From: Oscillospiraceae bacterium
GTDB taxonomy: Bacteria > Bacillota > Clostridia > Oscillospirales > Oscillospiraceae
Length of the DNA: 12,680 bases
Direction: 5' to 3'
Assembly (NCBI GenBank): GCA_029067025.1
Contig: JAIEFH010000026.1
Coordinates: forward strand, 1 to 12,680
Part shown: piece after piece, positions 5,965-12,680 of the stretch
How the letters are laid out: every line of letters starts with the position of its first letter
Position numbering within the stretch: position 1 is the first letter of the stretch
Notes under the pieces: model-generated
The model's database searches: none
Seen by the model: only the letters and a program-made list of their open reading frames with translations
Told to the model about the DNA's origin: nothing
Position numbers and translations under genes: made by a program

Positions 5965-5997
5965 AAAACGCCCCCTGTCCCCAAGGGACAGAGGGCG
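5965..5997 (-). terminator. Regulated terminator of the T-box
   Basis: A 13-bp stem (5997-5985 with 5981-5969, one G-U pair at 5992/5974) with a 3-nt loop is followed by TTTT at 5968-5965 on the minus strand. Its ascending arm shares bases with the antiterminator, so the two cannot form together. It is also the only terminator after the upstream dxs-to-HAD operon. Confidence 0.88.
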
Positions 5998-6020
5998 AAA
6001 GTACGCGGTACCACCTCTGT
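5988..6020 (-). promoter_or_regulatory. T-box antiterminator
   Basis: ACAGAGG (6020-6014) can pair perfectly with CCTCTGT (5994-5988), enclosing the T-box bulge UGGUACC. The second arm is the same sequence used by the terminator stem, which is the switch. The antiterminator pairing uses an A-U pair at base 5992, where the terminator has only G-U. Confidence 0.85.
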
Positions 6021-6241
6021 TTTGCCGCCTTCTCGCGAAGCGCGGCCTCAGGGGGTTCCCAGCAGAACCCCGGCGCTGTACCGGGCGCACCCGTCCAACC
6101 CTACTGGGGAATGGTAAAATTCCCGTTCAGGCGGCTGCTCCGAGGGGTATTCGCCAACGGTTCCTGTCCCCCTTTCACCAAACGGGGGCTCTCTGGGCAG
6201 GAGGGCCTTTGGTTACTGATCCTCATCCTCGCATTGACAGG

Positions 6242-6270
6242 ATCATATCACAAGATATGGCCGTTGTCAA
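6242..6270 (-). promoter_or_regulatory. Consensus sigma-A promoter for the T-box/tyrS unit
   Basis: On the minus strand TTGACA (6270-6265) and TATGAT (6247-6242) are separated by exactly 17 bp. The start of transcription is expected near 6235, just before Stem I of the T-box. The -35 and spacer lie within the last codons and stop codon of the HAD gene. Confidence 0.9.
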
Positions 6271-7069
6271 ACCCTTTTTCATCGGGCAGCAGTCCGAAAT
6301 GCCGCAGGGCCTTGGACACGCCGTCGTCCTCAACGGCATCCGTGACATAATCGGCCATGGCCTTCACCTTGTCCTCGCCGTTGCCCATGGCCACGCTGAC
6401 CCCGGCCTGGGCCATCATGCTCATGTCGTTCTCTCCGTCGCCAAAGGCCATGACCTCGTCCCGGGCGAAGCCATACCGCTCCATGGTCGCGAGGACGCCC
6501 ACGCCCTTGCCGCCGTCCCTAGGCATAATGTCGATGCCCTTCGGGTGCCAGCGGGTATAGGTACAGCCCGGCATGGCGTCCAGGAATAGCTTTTCCTCCC
6601 CAGAGGCGACAAAGGGGACAAACTGGTATACCTTGCCCTCCAGCAGCTGCTCCAAGGGGCACACCGGGTACAGCTCAGTGTGGAGAAATTCATAGATTTC
6701 CCGCACCCGGTCATTAATCTGGGTGAGATAGCTCTCCCCGTTCCCTTCCAGCAGGGCGGGGAGGTTGGGGTTGTCCAGCAGCACCCGGTAGGCCCCCCGC
6801 ATATCGTCCAAACCAATGGGCTCATCCCGGTAGGGGGTGCCGTCCCCATCGCAGCAGAACTGGCCGTTGATGGTCACATAGCCGTCAAACTGCGCCCCCC
6901 GCAGCATCCCGGTGTTTTCCAGATCCTGCAAAGCCCGGCCGGAGCAGATGAAGGTTTTGATCCCCCGCTCCCGCAGGGCGGACAGATCGGCCAGCAGGCG
7001 GTCGGACAAAAACTTTTGCTTAAAAGACACCAGCGTGCCGTCAATGTCAAAAAATATAGCCTTTATCAT
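6248..7069 (-). CDS. Cof-type HAD-superfamily phosphatase
   Basis: A 273-residue HAD hydrolase of subfamily IIB (Cof type), which removes phosphate from sugar phosphates, nucleotides or similar small molecules. Motif I is DIDGT with nucleophile Asp8 and acid/base Asp10. Motif II is the ICSGR segment, motif III the lysine in GGKGVGV, and motif IV GDGENDMSM (210-218). The large alpha/beta cap lies between motifs II and III. The start is the ATG at 7069 that overlaps the recN stop (ATGA); the reading frame is open further upstream, but that is only the recN shadow and lacks HAD sequence. It is the last gene of the housekeeping operon, translationally coupled to recN. Its last codons double as the promoter of the T-box unit. 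The substrate cannot be read from the sequence. Confidence 0.92.
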   Translation of the reverse strand: MIKAIFFDIDGTLVSFKQKFLSDRLLADLSALRERGIKTFICSGRALQDLENTGMLRGAQFDGYVTINGQFCCDGDGTPYRDEPIGLDDMRGAYRVLLDNPNLPALLEGNGESYLTQINDRVREIYEFLHTELYPVCPLEQLLEGKVYQFVPFVASGEEKLFLDAMPGCTYTRWHPKGIDIMPRDGGKGVGVLATMERYGFARDEVMAFGDGENDMSMMAQAGVSVAMGNGEDKVKAMADYVTDAVEDDGVSKALRHFGLLPDEKGFDNGHIL

Positions 7070-8766
7070 GATTCTGCCAGCGCTCCCGTCTTGTATTGTT
7101 CCGCTGTGGACAGCAGCTCCTCCGCGCCCTCCAGCATGACTGCGGTGGTTTGACCGCCGCTGAGCCGGGCCAGCTCTTCCCGGCGCTGGGCGCGGTCCAG
7201 CCGCTCCACACGGGTGAACGTCCGTCCGTCCGCCTCGCCCTTTTCCACGGAGAAGTGGACGTCCCCCATGGCAGCGATCTGGGGCAGGTGGGTGACGCAC
7301 AGCACCTGCCGCCCCTTGGAAACTTCAAACAGCTTTCGGGCCACCTTTACGGCCGCCCGACCGGACACGCCGGTGTCCACCTCATCGAAAATCAGGGTGG
7401 ACACCTGCTCCGTCTCCGCCAGCACGTTTTTCAGCGCCAGCATGATCCGGGACAGCTCGCCGCCGGAGGCGATTTTGTTGATGGGCTTCAGCGCTTCGCC
7501 CACGTTGGCGGACATGAGGAAGCGCACCGTGTCCATGCCGGTGGCGTCCATGCCGTCGGGGGCGTCCTTGGGGGCGAACTCCACCTGGAACCGCACCCGG
7601 GGCATATCCAGCTGCTTCAGCTCGGACTGGATGCGCCCCGCCAGCTCCTCCGCCGCACGGTGCCGCTGGATGGAAAGTGCTTTTCCTTGCTCCACGGCTT
7701 TTTTCAACGCTTTTTCAAGCTCCTTGTCCAGCCGGGCCATGCGGTCCTCCGAGAACTGGATGGCGTCCAGCTCTTCCCGGCACTTGTCCAGATAGGCCAG
7801 CACCTCCTCCGCGCTGCTCCCGTACTTTTTCTTCAGGCGGTACAGCAGATCCAGCCGTTCCTCGATCTCGTCCAGTTCCCCGGGATAAAAGTCCAGGGTG
7901 CCACGCAGATCCCGCACCAGCTCCGCCAGGTCGTCCACGTCGCAGCGAAGCTGCTCGGCCTTTTCCGACAGCTCCTTCAAATCGCCGCTGTACCGGCCCC
8001 CCTGGGCCAGATGGTTTTTTGCCTCCATGAGCAGGGAGACGGCCCCTTCGCCGTCCTCGCCGCCGGTGAGGGCCTGCCAGGCCCCGTCCACCGCGTCGGT
8101 GAGGCGCTCGGCGTTGCGCAGCACCTCCCGCCGCTGGGACAGCTCCTCGTCCTCGCCCTCCCGCAGCTGGGCGCGCTCCAGCTCTTCAATCTGGTAGGTC
8201 AGGGTATCCATCCGCCGGGCTTTCTCTCCGTCATCCATCTGGAGCCGCTCCAGTTCCCGGCGCAGCTCCCGAACCTGGGCGTAGGCGGCGGAAAAGGCCG
8301 ACAGGTTTTCCTCCGTGCCGCCGAAGCTGTCCAAATAACCCAGGTGGCATTCCTCATCCAGAAGCTGCTGGCCATCGTGCTGGCCGTGGACGTTTACAAG
8401 CTGGCAGCCCAGCTCCCGGAGCTGGGTGACCAGCAGGGGCCGCCCGTTTACCCGGCACACGTTTTTGCCGTCCCCCTGGATGGCGCGCTCAATGAGCAGT
8501 TCTCCGTTTTCATCAGGGCCGACGCCCTGCTCCTCAAACCAGGGCAGGGGAGGGAGGTTCCGAAACAGGGCGGACACCCGGGCGGATTTGGCCCCGGTGC
8601 GGATGAGATCCCGGCTGGTGCGCTCCCCCATGATGGCGCCGATGGCGTCGATGACGATGGATTTGCCCGCGCCGGTCTCGCCGGTGAGCACGTTGAAGCC
8701 CTTGTCAAAGGTGATGTCCGCCTGGGAAATCACCGCGATATTCTCGATATGCAGCAAGCTGAGCAA
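7066..8766 (-). CDS. recN: DNA repair protein RecN
   Basis: RecN is an SMC-like ATPase that acts early at DNA double-strand breaks, bridging ends for RecA-dependent repair. The 566-residue protein has Walker A GETGAGKS at 29-36, a long central coiled coil, the ABC signature SGGELSR at 434-440 and Walker B LIFDE at 458-462 followed by VDTGVSG. The start is TTG at 8766. It follows a GAGGTGAG ribosome site that overlaps the argR stop, and it gives MLSLLHIENIAVI, the classical RecN N-terminus; there is no suitable ATG. It lies 6 nt after argR and overlaps the HAD gene by 4 nt. The argR-recN order is standard in Bacillota. No LexA-type box is apparent immediately upstream, where argR coding fills the space. 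Confidence 0.96.
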   Translation of the reverse strand: MLSLLHIENIAVISQADITFDKGFNVLTGETGAGKSIVIDAIGAIMGERTSRDLIRTGAKSARVSALFRNLPPLPWFEEQGVGPDENGELLIERAIQGDGKNVCRVNGRPLLVTQLRELGCQLVNVHGQHDGQQLLDEECHLGYLDSFGGTEENLSAFSAAYAQVRELRRELERLQMDDGEKARRMDTLTYQIEELERAQLREGEDEELSQRREVLRNAERLTDAVDGAWQALTGGEDGEGAVSLLMEAKNHLAQGGRYSGDLKELSEKAEQLRCDVDDLAELVRDLRGTLDFYPGELDEIEERLDLLYRLKKKYGSSAEEVLAYLDKCREELDAIQFSEDRMARLDKELEKALKKAVEQGKALSIQRHRAAEELAGRIQSELKQLDMPRVRFQVEFAPKDAPDGMDATGMDTVRFLMSANVGEALKPINKIASGGELSRIMLALKNVLAETEQVSTLIFDEVDTGVSGRAAVKVARKLFEVSKGRQVLCVTHLPQIAAMGDVHFSVEKGEADGRTFTRVERLDRAQRREELARLSGGQTTAVMLEGAEELLSTAEQYKTGALAES

Positions 8767-8772
8767 GATTTC

Positions 8773-9240
8773 TCACCTCTCCAGCATGGATTCAATCGCC
8801 TGGGCCAGTTCCTCCGCCATCTGGTTGGTGCGCATGATGAGGATTGCCGTGTCGTCCCCCGCCAGGGAGCCCACCAGCCCATTCAGCTCCATGCCGTCCA
8901 GCGCGGCGGCGGCGGCAGGGGCCAGACCGGGCATGGTTTTGACCACCACGATATTCTGGGCCACGTCGCAGGAGGTGACGCCCTCCTTGAAAATATTCTG
9001 GAGCCGGCCTGCCAGCGCCTGCTTCGCGGGCCGGGCGGGGGACGCCACGTAGTGGTAGCTTCCGCCCTCTCCGGGCTGCTTGACCAGATTCAGCTCCTTG
9101 ATGTCCCTGGAGATGGTGGCCTGGGTGGCCCGGATGCCGCATTTGCGCAGCTGATCCAGCATCTGTTCCTGGGTCTCGATGTCCTGCTCGCCGATGATGC
9201 GCAGGATCTCCGCTTGTCGTTTGGACTTCAACGCGTTCAC
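8773..9240 (-). CDS. argR: Arginine repressor ArgR/AhrC
   Basis: ArgR is a hexameric regulator that binds arginine and represses arginine synthesis or activates its breakdown. The 155-residue protein has an N-terminal winged helix with the recognition block QATISRDIKEL (40-50). The C-terminal hexamerisation and arginine-binding domain includes VVKTMPG and GDDT (128-131), whose aspartates contact arginine. The start is taken as GTG 9240, which overlaps the nadK stop (GTGA); TTG 9231, giving MKSKRQ, is a close alternative. An ATG-free ORF extension to 9327 lies within nadK and is not real. No ARG box was identified in the window, so its targets are probably elsewhere. It sits in the conserved nadK-argR-recN order. 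Confidence 0.95.
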   Translation of the reverse strand: MNALKSKRQAEILRIIGEQDIETQEQMLDQLRKCGIRATQATISRDIKELNLVKQPGEGGSYHYVASPARPAKQALAGRLQNIFKEGVTSCDVAQNIVVVKTMPGLAPAAAAALDGMELNGLVGSLAGDDTAILIMRTNQMAEELAQAIESMLER

Positions 9241-10103
9241 GCCTTTCCCAGTTTTTGATTGATCCGCTCGTAAAAGCTCCGCCCGGTGAGCTTGACCAGT
9301 TGAGTGGCCTGCCGGGACCGGCGGCACTCCACCCAGTCCCCGGGCTGAACCCGGAAGGCCCTGCCCCCGTCCACGGACAGATAGGCGGTCTTTTTGCCTC
9401 CCGGCGCCAGCCGCGCGCCCACCGTCCGGTTTGCCCCCAGGACGAAGGGTTTTGCGTGGAGGGAATGGGCGCAGATGGGGGCGATGATGATGTTTTCCGC
9501 GGTGGGTTCCACGATGGGCCCGCCCGCCGCCATGGAGTAGGCGGTGGAGCCGGTGGGGGTTGCCACCACCAGCCCGTCCCCGGAAAAGGAGGAGATGACC
9601 ACCCGGTCGCCCGTCACCTCCAGATCCAGCACCCGGGCCACTGCTCCCTTGGTGAGCACCGCGTCATTGAGGGCCTGTTCCGAGAACACGCAGCGCCCCT
9701 CCCGGCGGACGCAGATGTCCAGCATCATCCGCCGCTCAATGCCGAATTTGCCCCCGGCCAGCCGGGACAGCAGGGACAGCTCCCCATGCTCCAGCTCGGC
9801 CATGAAGCCGATGCTGCCCAGGTTCACCCCCAGGATAGGGATGCCACGGGCGTTGGCCTCATGGGCGGCGTGGAGGATGGTGCCGTCCCCGCCGAAGCAC
9901 ACCAATACGTCGGCATCCTCCAGCTCCTCCTCCAACTGGCCCAGTGCCACCCCGGAGGGCAGCTCCAGCTTGCTGCCCTGATCCAAATCAAAGGGGAGGC
10001 AGATGGCGGTCTGCGCCCCGGCATTCTCCAGGATGCGCTGGGCGGATTGGGCCGAGCGCAGGCCCCGGTCGCGATATGGGTTGGGGCTGAGTACGATTTT
10101 CAT
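9237..10103 (-). CDS. nadK: NAD kinase
   Basis: NadK phosphorylates NAD to NADP with ATP or polyphosphate. The 288-residue protein has the diagnostic GGDGT at 71-75, the LNDAVLTKG segment (NE/D motif) near residue 143, and the glycine-rich ATPTGSTAYSMAAGGPIV region near 180-198, which forms the NAD site. Its length is normal. The ATG at 10103 overlaps the tlyA stop by 4 nt (ATGA), indicating coupled translation, and its own stop overlaps the argR start. NADPH supply links it to dxs-pathway enzymes and to DapB only in the general sense. Confidence 0.96.
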   Translation of the reverse strand: MKIVLSPNPYRDRGLRSAQSAQRILENAGAQTAICLPFDLDQGSKLELPSGVALGQLEEELEDADVLVCFGGDGTILHAAHEANARGIPILGVNLGSIGFMAELEHGELSLLSRLAGGKFGIERRMMLDICVRREGRCVFSEQALNDAVLTKGAVARVLDLEVTGDRVVISSFSGDGLVVATPTGSTAYSMAAGGPIVEPTAENIIIAPICAHSLHAKPFVLGANRTVGARLAPGGKKTAYLSVDGGRAFRVQPGDWVECRRSRQATQLVKLTGRSFYERINQKLGKA

Positions 10104-10906
10104 GGTTCCTCTCTCCTCAGCGTCTGGTGGGAGCGCTCCACCAGTTCCTTCAAATCACAGTCAAAATGTTCCCCGGCGCCGGCGTGCAGATAGCCCAGGT
10201 ACTCGATGTTTCCCTCCGGACCCCGGATGGGGGAGAAGTCCAGTCCCCGAACAGAGAAGTCCGCCTCCCGGGCGTGAACCAGGAAGCGCTCCAAAACCTC
10301 CAGATGAACCGCCGGATCCCGGACGACGCCCTTTTTGCCCACTTTGTCGCGCCCAGCCTCAAACTGGGGCTTCACCAGGGCGGCGACCTGGCCGTCCGGG
10401 GCCATCAGCGGCCGCAGGGCGGGCAGGATCAGCCCCAGGGAGATGAAGGATACGTCGATGGAGGCAAAATCCAGCGGTTCGGGGATTTGTTCTGTGGTGA
10501 GATACCGGGCGTTGGTGCGTTCCAAACACACTACCCGGGGGTCGCGGCGGACCGACCAGGCAAGCTGGCCGTAGCCCACGTCCACGGCGTATACCTTGGC
10601 CGCGCCGTTTTGCAGCATACAGTCGGTGAAGCCGCCGGTGGAGGCCCCGATGTCGGCGGCGATTTTATCCGTCAACGTGATGGGGAAGGATTGCATGGCC
10701 TTCTCCAGCTTCAGCCCGCCCCGGCTGACATAGCGCGGCTGGCCGCGCACCTCTAAAGGGGCGGCCTCGTCCAGGGTGAGGCCGGGCTTGTCGCACCGCC
10801 GCTCCCCGGAGTATACCAGGCCCGCCATGATGACGGCCTGGGCCTTTTGGCGGCTCTCCATGAGGCCCCGCTCCACCAGCAGCAGATCCACCCGTTTTTT
10901 AGCCAT
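10100..10906 (-). CDS. tlyA: TlyA-family rRNA 2'-O-methyltransferase
   Basis: TlyA proteins methylate ribose 2'-OH groups in 16S and/or 23S rRNA; in mycobacteria this sets capreomycin sensitivity. The old name hemolysin A is misleading. The 268-residue protein has an N-terminal S4 RNA-binding domain (about 1-60, with RVDLLLVERGL and SRQKAQ) and an FtsJ-like Rossmann methyltransferase domain with the SAM loop DIGASTGGFTD at 85-95. The RNA 2'-O-methyltransferase catalytic Lys, Asp, Lys, Glu set is plausible (for example Lys66, the D of ASIDVSF and the K of ALVKPQFEAG). GGAGGTGA inside the end of dxs is 6 nt upstream of the ATG, and the two genes overlap by 8 nt. The dxs-tlyA-nadK order is typical of Bacillota. 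Confidence 0.95.
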   Translation of the reverse strand: MAKKRVDLLLVERGLMESRQKAQAVIMAGLVYSGERRCDKPGLTLDEAAPLEVRGQPRYVSRGGLKLEKAMQSFPITLTDKIAADIGASTGGFTDCMLQNGAAKVYAVDVGYGQLAWSVRRDPRVVCLERTNARYLTTEQIPEPLDFASIDVSFISLGLILPALRPLMAPDGQVAALVKPQFEAGRDKVGKKGVVRDPAVHLEVLERFLVHAREADFSVRGLDFSPIRGPEGNIEYLGYLHAGAGEHFDCDLKELVERSHQTLRREEP

Positions 10907-12680
10907 TTGCCATCACCTCCAGCGCCCTGTGGGCGATGGACGCGCCGTCGATGCCACACAGCGCGCGCAGCTCCGCCACCGTGCCATGCTGGACAAAGCG
11001 GTCGCCCAGGTTCACCAGGGCAAGCCTAACGCCGTTCACGCCCCGCAGGGCCAGCTCGGCGGCGACGCGCCGCCCCACGCACCCCGCGTCCACGCATTCC
11101 TCCGCCACCAGCAGGATCCCGGTTTTTTGGGCGCAGGCGGCCACGGTGTCCACGTCCAGAGGGGAGATGCTGTTCCACTTCACCACCTGGGCGGACTTTC
11201 CCTTTTGCTCTAAAAGCCGCGCCGCCGCCAGGGCCTCGTTGACCATCGTGCCGTAGGCGGCGATGGTCACGTCCGTGCCGGGGCGGATCACGCTGGCACC
11301 CTCGATGCCGCACAGAGCGGAAAACTCCCCCTCGCCCCCACGGGGGTAGCGCACCGCCACAGGGCCGCGGCATTTCTCCACAGCATAGCGGAGCATGGAG
11401 CGCAGCTCCTCAAAGCTGGCGGGGCAGTAGATCTTCATTCCGGGCACGGAGCTGAGGTAGGCCACGTCGAATACACCGTGGTGGGTTTCGCCGTCCTCCC
11501 CGGACAGTCCCGCCCGGTCCACGCCGAGCACCACATGAAGCCCCTGGATGGCCACGTCGTGGATGAGCATATCGTAAGCCCGCTGTAAAAAGGTGGAATA
11601 GATGGCGGCCACCGGGACGGCGCGCTGCTTGGCCATGCCCGCGGCCATGGCGACGGCGTGGCCCTCGGCAATGCCCACGTCAAAGAAGCGATCCGGGTAC
11701 TCCCTGGCAAACTCCGTCAGCCCTGTGCCATCCGGCATGGCGGCGGTGATAGCGGCCACGTCGTCCCGCTCCCGTGCCAATTGCCGCATGGTGTCGCCGA
11801 ACACGGAGGAAAAGCTTTCCCCGGCCTGGTTCAGCGGCGTGCCGTCCTCTTTGTTGAAGGGGCCCACACCGTGGAAGTGATCCGGCTCCTTCTCCGCAGG
11901 TGAATAGCCTTTTCCCTTTACAGTTTTGATGTGGAGCAGGACAGGGCAGTTCAGTTCCTTGGCGTACCGCAGCAGCCGGGTCAGGTAATTTACATCGTGG
12001 CCGTCCACCGGCCCCAGATATGTAAAGCCCATATCCTCGAACATACTGCAGTGGAGCACCGCGTCCTTCACCGCCTGCTTGGCCCGGTGGGTAAAGCGGT
12101 ACAGCCCCCGGCCCACGGCGGTGCAGCCGGTGACCTTGCGGTAGAACTTTTTAAATTGGAGATATTGAGGCTTCAGCCGCTGCTGTGCCAAGTGGTTGGC
12201 AACGCCGCCCACGTTTTTGGTGATGGACATCCCGTTGTCATTGAGGATGACAACCAGCTGCTCGCCGCTCTGCCCCGCGTCAGACAGACCCTCATAGGCC
12301 AGCCCGCCCGTCATGGCCCCGTCCCCCAGCATGGCCAGGACGCAGTAGTCCTCGCGGCTCATGGTTCGGGCCCGGGCCATGCCCAGGGCAACCGAAACCG
12401 CGTTGGAGGCGTGTCCGGCGATAAAAGCGTCCGCCCGATGCTCTCTGGGCTTGGGGAAGCCGGACAGGCCGCCCAGCTTGCGCAGGGTGTCCATCTGTCC
12501 ACCCCGCTGGGTCAGGATCTTGTGGGCATAGCACTGGTGGCCCACGTCGAACACCAGCCGGTCGGTTTCCAGGTCGAACACCCGGTGGACGGCCACGGTG
12601 GCCTCCACAACCCCCAGGCTGGAGGCCAGGTGGCCTCCCGTCTTGGAGACGCTGCCGATGATCTGCTCCCGCAGCTGGTC
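10899..12680 (-). CDS. dxs: 1-deoxy-D-xylulose-5-phosphate synthase (5' end outside window)
   Basis: Dxs joins pyruvate and glyceraldehyde 3-phosphate, using thiamine diphosphate, in the first step of the MEP isoprenoid pathway. The frame is open to the window edge, giving 593 residues plus stop; about 30 N-terminal residues are missing. The visible part begins in the conserved KTGGHLASSLG segment with its active-site histidine. The ThDP-binding motif runs from GDGAMTGG (fragment residues 119-126) to NDN (147-149). The transketolase pyrimidine domain carries DVGIAEGHAVAMAAGMA with the catalytic glutamate, and the C-terminal transketolase domain is complete. The GTG codon at 12608 is internal, since homology continues upstream. 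It is the first gene seen in the operon; in related bacteria xseB and ispA often precede it. Confidence 0.96.
   Translation of the reverse strand, partial: DQLREQIIGSVSKTGGHLASSLGVVEATVAVHRVFDLETDRLVFDVGHQCYAHKILTQRGGQMDTLRKLGGLSGFPKPREHRADAFIAGHASNAVSVALGMARARTMSREDYCVLAMLGDGAMTGGLAYEGLSDAGQSGEQLVVILNDNGMSITKNVGGVANHLAQQRLKPQYLQFKKFYRKVTGCTAVGRGLYRFTHRAKQAVKDAVLHCSMFEDMGFTYLGPVDGHDVNYLTRLLRYAKELNCPVLLHIKTVKGKGYSPAEKEPDHFHGVGPFNKEDGTPLNQAGESFSSVFGDTMRQLARERDDVAAITAAMPDGTGLTEFAREYPDRFFDVGIAEGHAVAMAAGMAKQRAVPVAAIYSTFLQRAYDMLIHDVAIQGLHVVLGVDRAGLSGEDGETHHGVFDVAYLSSVPGMKIYCPASFEELRSMLRYAVEKCRGPVAVRYPRGGEGEFSALCGIEGASVIRPGTDVTIAAYGTMVNEALAAARLLEQKGKSAQVVKWNSISPLDVDTVAACAQKTGILLVAEECVDAGCVGRRVAAELALRGVNGVRLALVNLGDRFVQHGTVAELRALCGIDGASIAHRALEVMANG

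Larger units (their letters stand above)
5965..6234 (-). promoter_or_regulatory. Tyrosine-type T-box riboswitch leader
   Basis: A full T-box leader of about 270 nt on the minus strand. Stem I closes with CGAGG (6231-6227) pairing CCTCG (6145-6141). The loop-E AGTA is at 6217-6214 and the opposite strand carries GAA (6152-6150) followed by the specifier TAC (6149-6147), a tyrosine codon. The apical part contains the conserved GGTGAAAG (6179-6172) between CCCCC (6188-6184) and GGGGG (6172-6168), the two sharing base 6172 at their boundary. The T-box sequence GAGGTGGTACCGCG is at 6017-6004; its UGGU bulge (6013-6010) would pair with the ACCA end of a tRNA with discriminator A, as in tRNA-Tyr. 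Uncharged tRNA-Tyr should stabilise the antiterminator and allow transcription. tyrS lies downstream but only after two other genes and a tyrS fragment. The base after the specifier is C rather than the usual purine. Confidence 0.9.

Noticed and set aside
7070..7300. N-terminal extension of the HAD protein
   Set aside because: The added residues are recN in another frame. The HAD fold begins exactly at the ATG at 7069, which overlaps the recN stop.
7096..9258. Open frame of 720 codons on the plus strand opposite recN and argR
   Set aside because: It is antisense to two certain genes. Its protein is rich in His, Gln, Gly and Val, a typical shadow of GC-rich codon bias, and no motif or ribosome site supports it.

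Overview
The window comes from the chromosome of a GC-rich member of the Bacillota, most likely Oscillospiraceae (the Flavonifractor, Lawsonibacter and Intestinimonas neighbourhood). The evidence is the dxs-tlyA-nadK-argR-recN gene order, a T-box riboswitch, strong Shine-Dalgarno sites and the GC-rich codon use of the core genes. The genus is inferred; no search was possible.

Plus strand, 1-3622: the end of a diaminopimelate/lysine operon. The last 34 codons of aspartate-semialdehyde dehydrogenase (asd) are followed by two AT-rich genes, a ParA-like ATPase and a 147-residue protein with a possible SAP-like helix-extension-helix segment. Then come dapA, dapB and a small cytidine-deaminase-like gene. 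The AT-rich pair sits between asd and dapA with no room for a clear promoter of its own, and TACAAATA occurs at both of its ends. This is the best candidate for an undescribed system. A strong bidirectional hairpin (3631-3658) closes this operon and the convergent tyrS operon.

Minus strand, 3666-6270: a tyrosine-type T-box transcription unit. A consensus promoter (TTGACA, 17 bp, TATGAT) overlaps the stop codon of the upstream HAD gene. It feeds a complete T-box leader with a UAC specifier, an antiterminator and a terminator. The first genes after the leader are an unrecognised 154-residue ORF, a decayed fragment of a tyrS 5' end, and a GNAT acetyltransferase. Only then comes intact tyrS. The locus appears to have been rearranged by tyrS duplication or gene insertion.

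Minus strand, 6248-12680: a tightly packed housekeeping operon, read dxs (5' end outside the window), tlyA, nadK, argR, recN, then a Cof-type HAD phosphatase. Most junctions are 4-8 nt overlaps. The operon covers isoprenoid precursor synthesis, rRNA methylation, NADP synthesis, arginine regulation and DNA repair. There is no terminator after the HAD gene other than the one inside the T-box leader.

No tRNA, rRNA, CRISPR array, transposase or integrase was seen.
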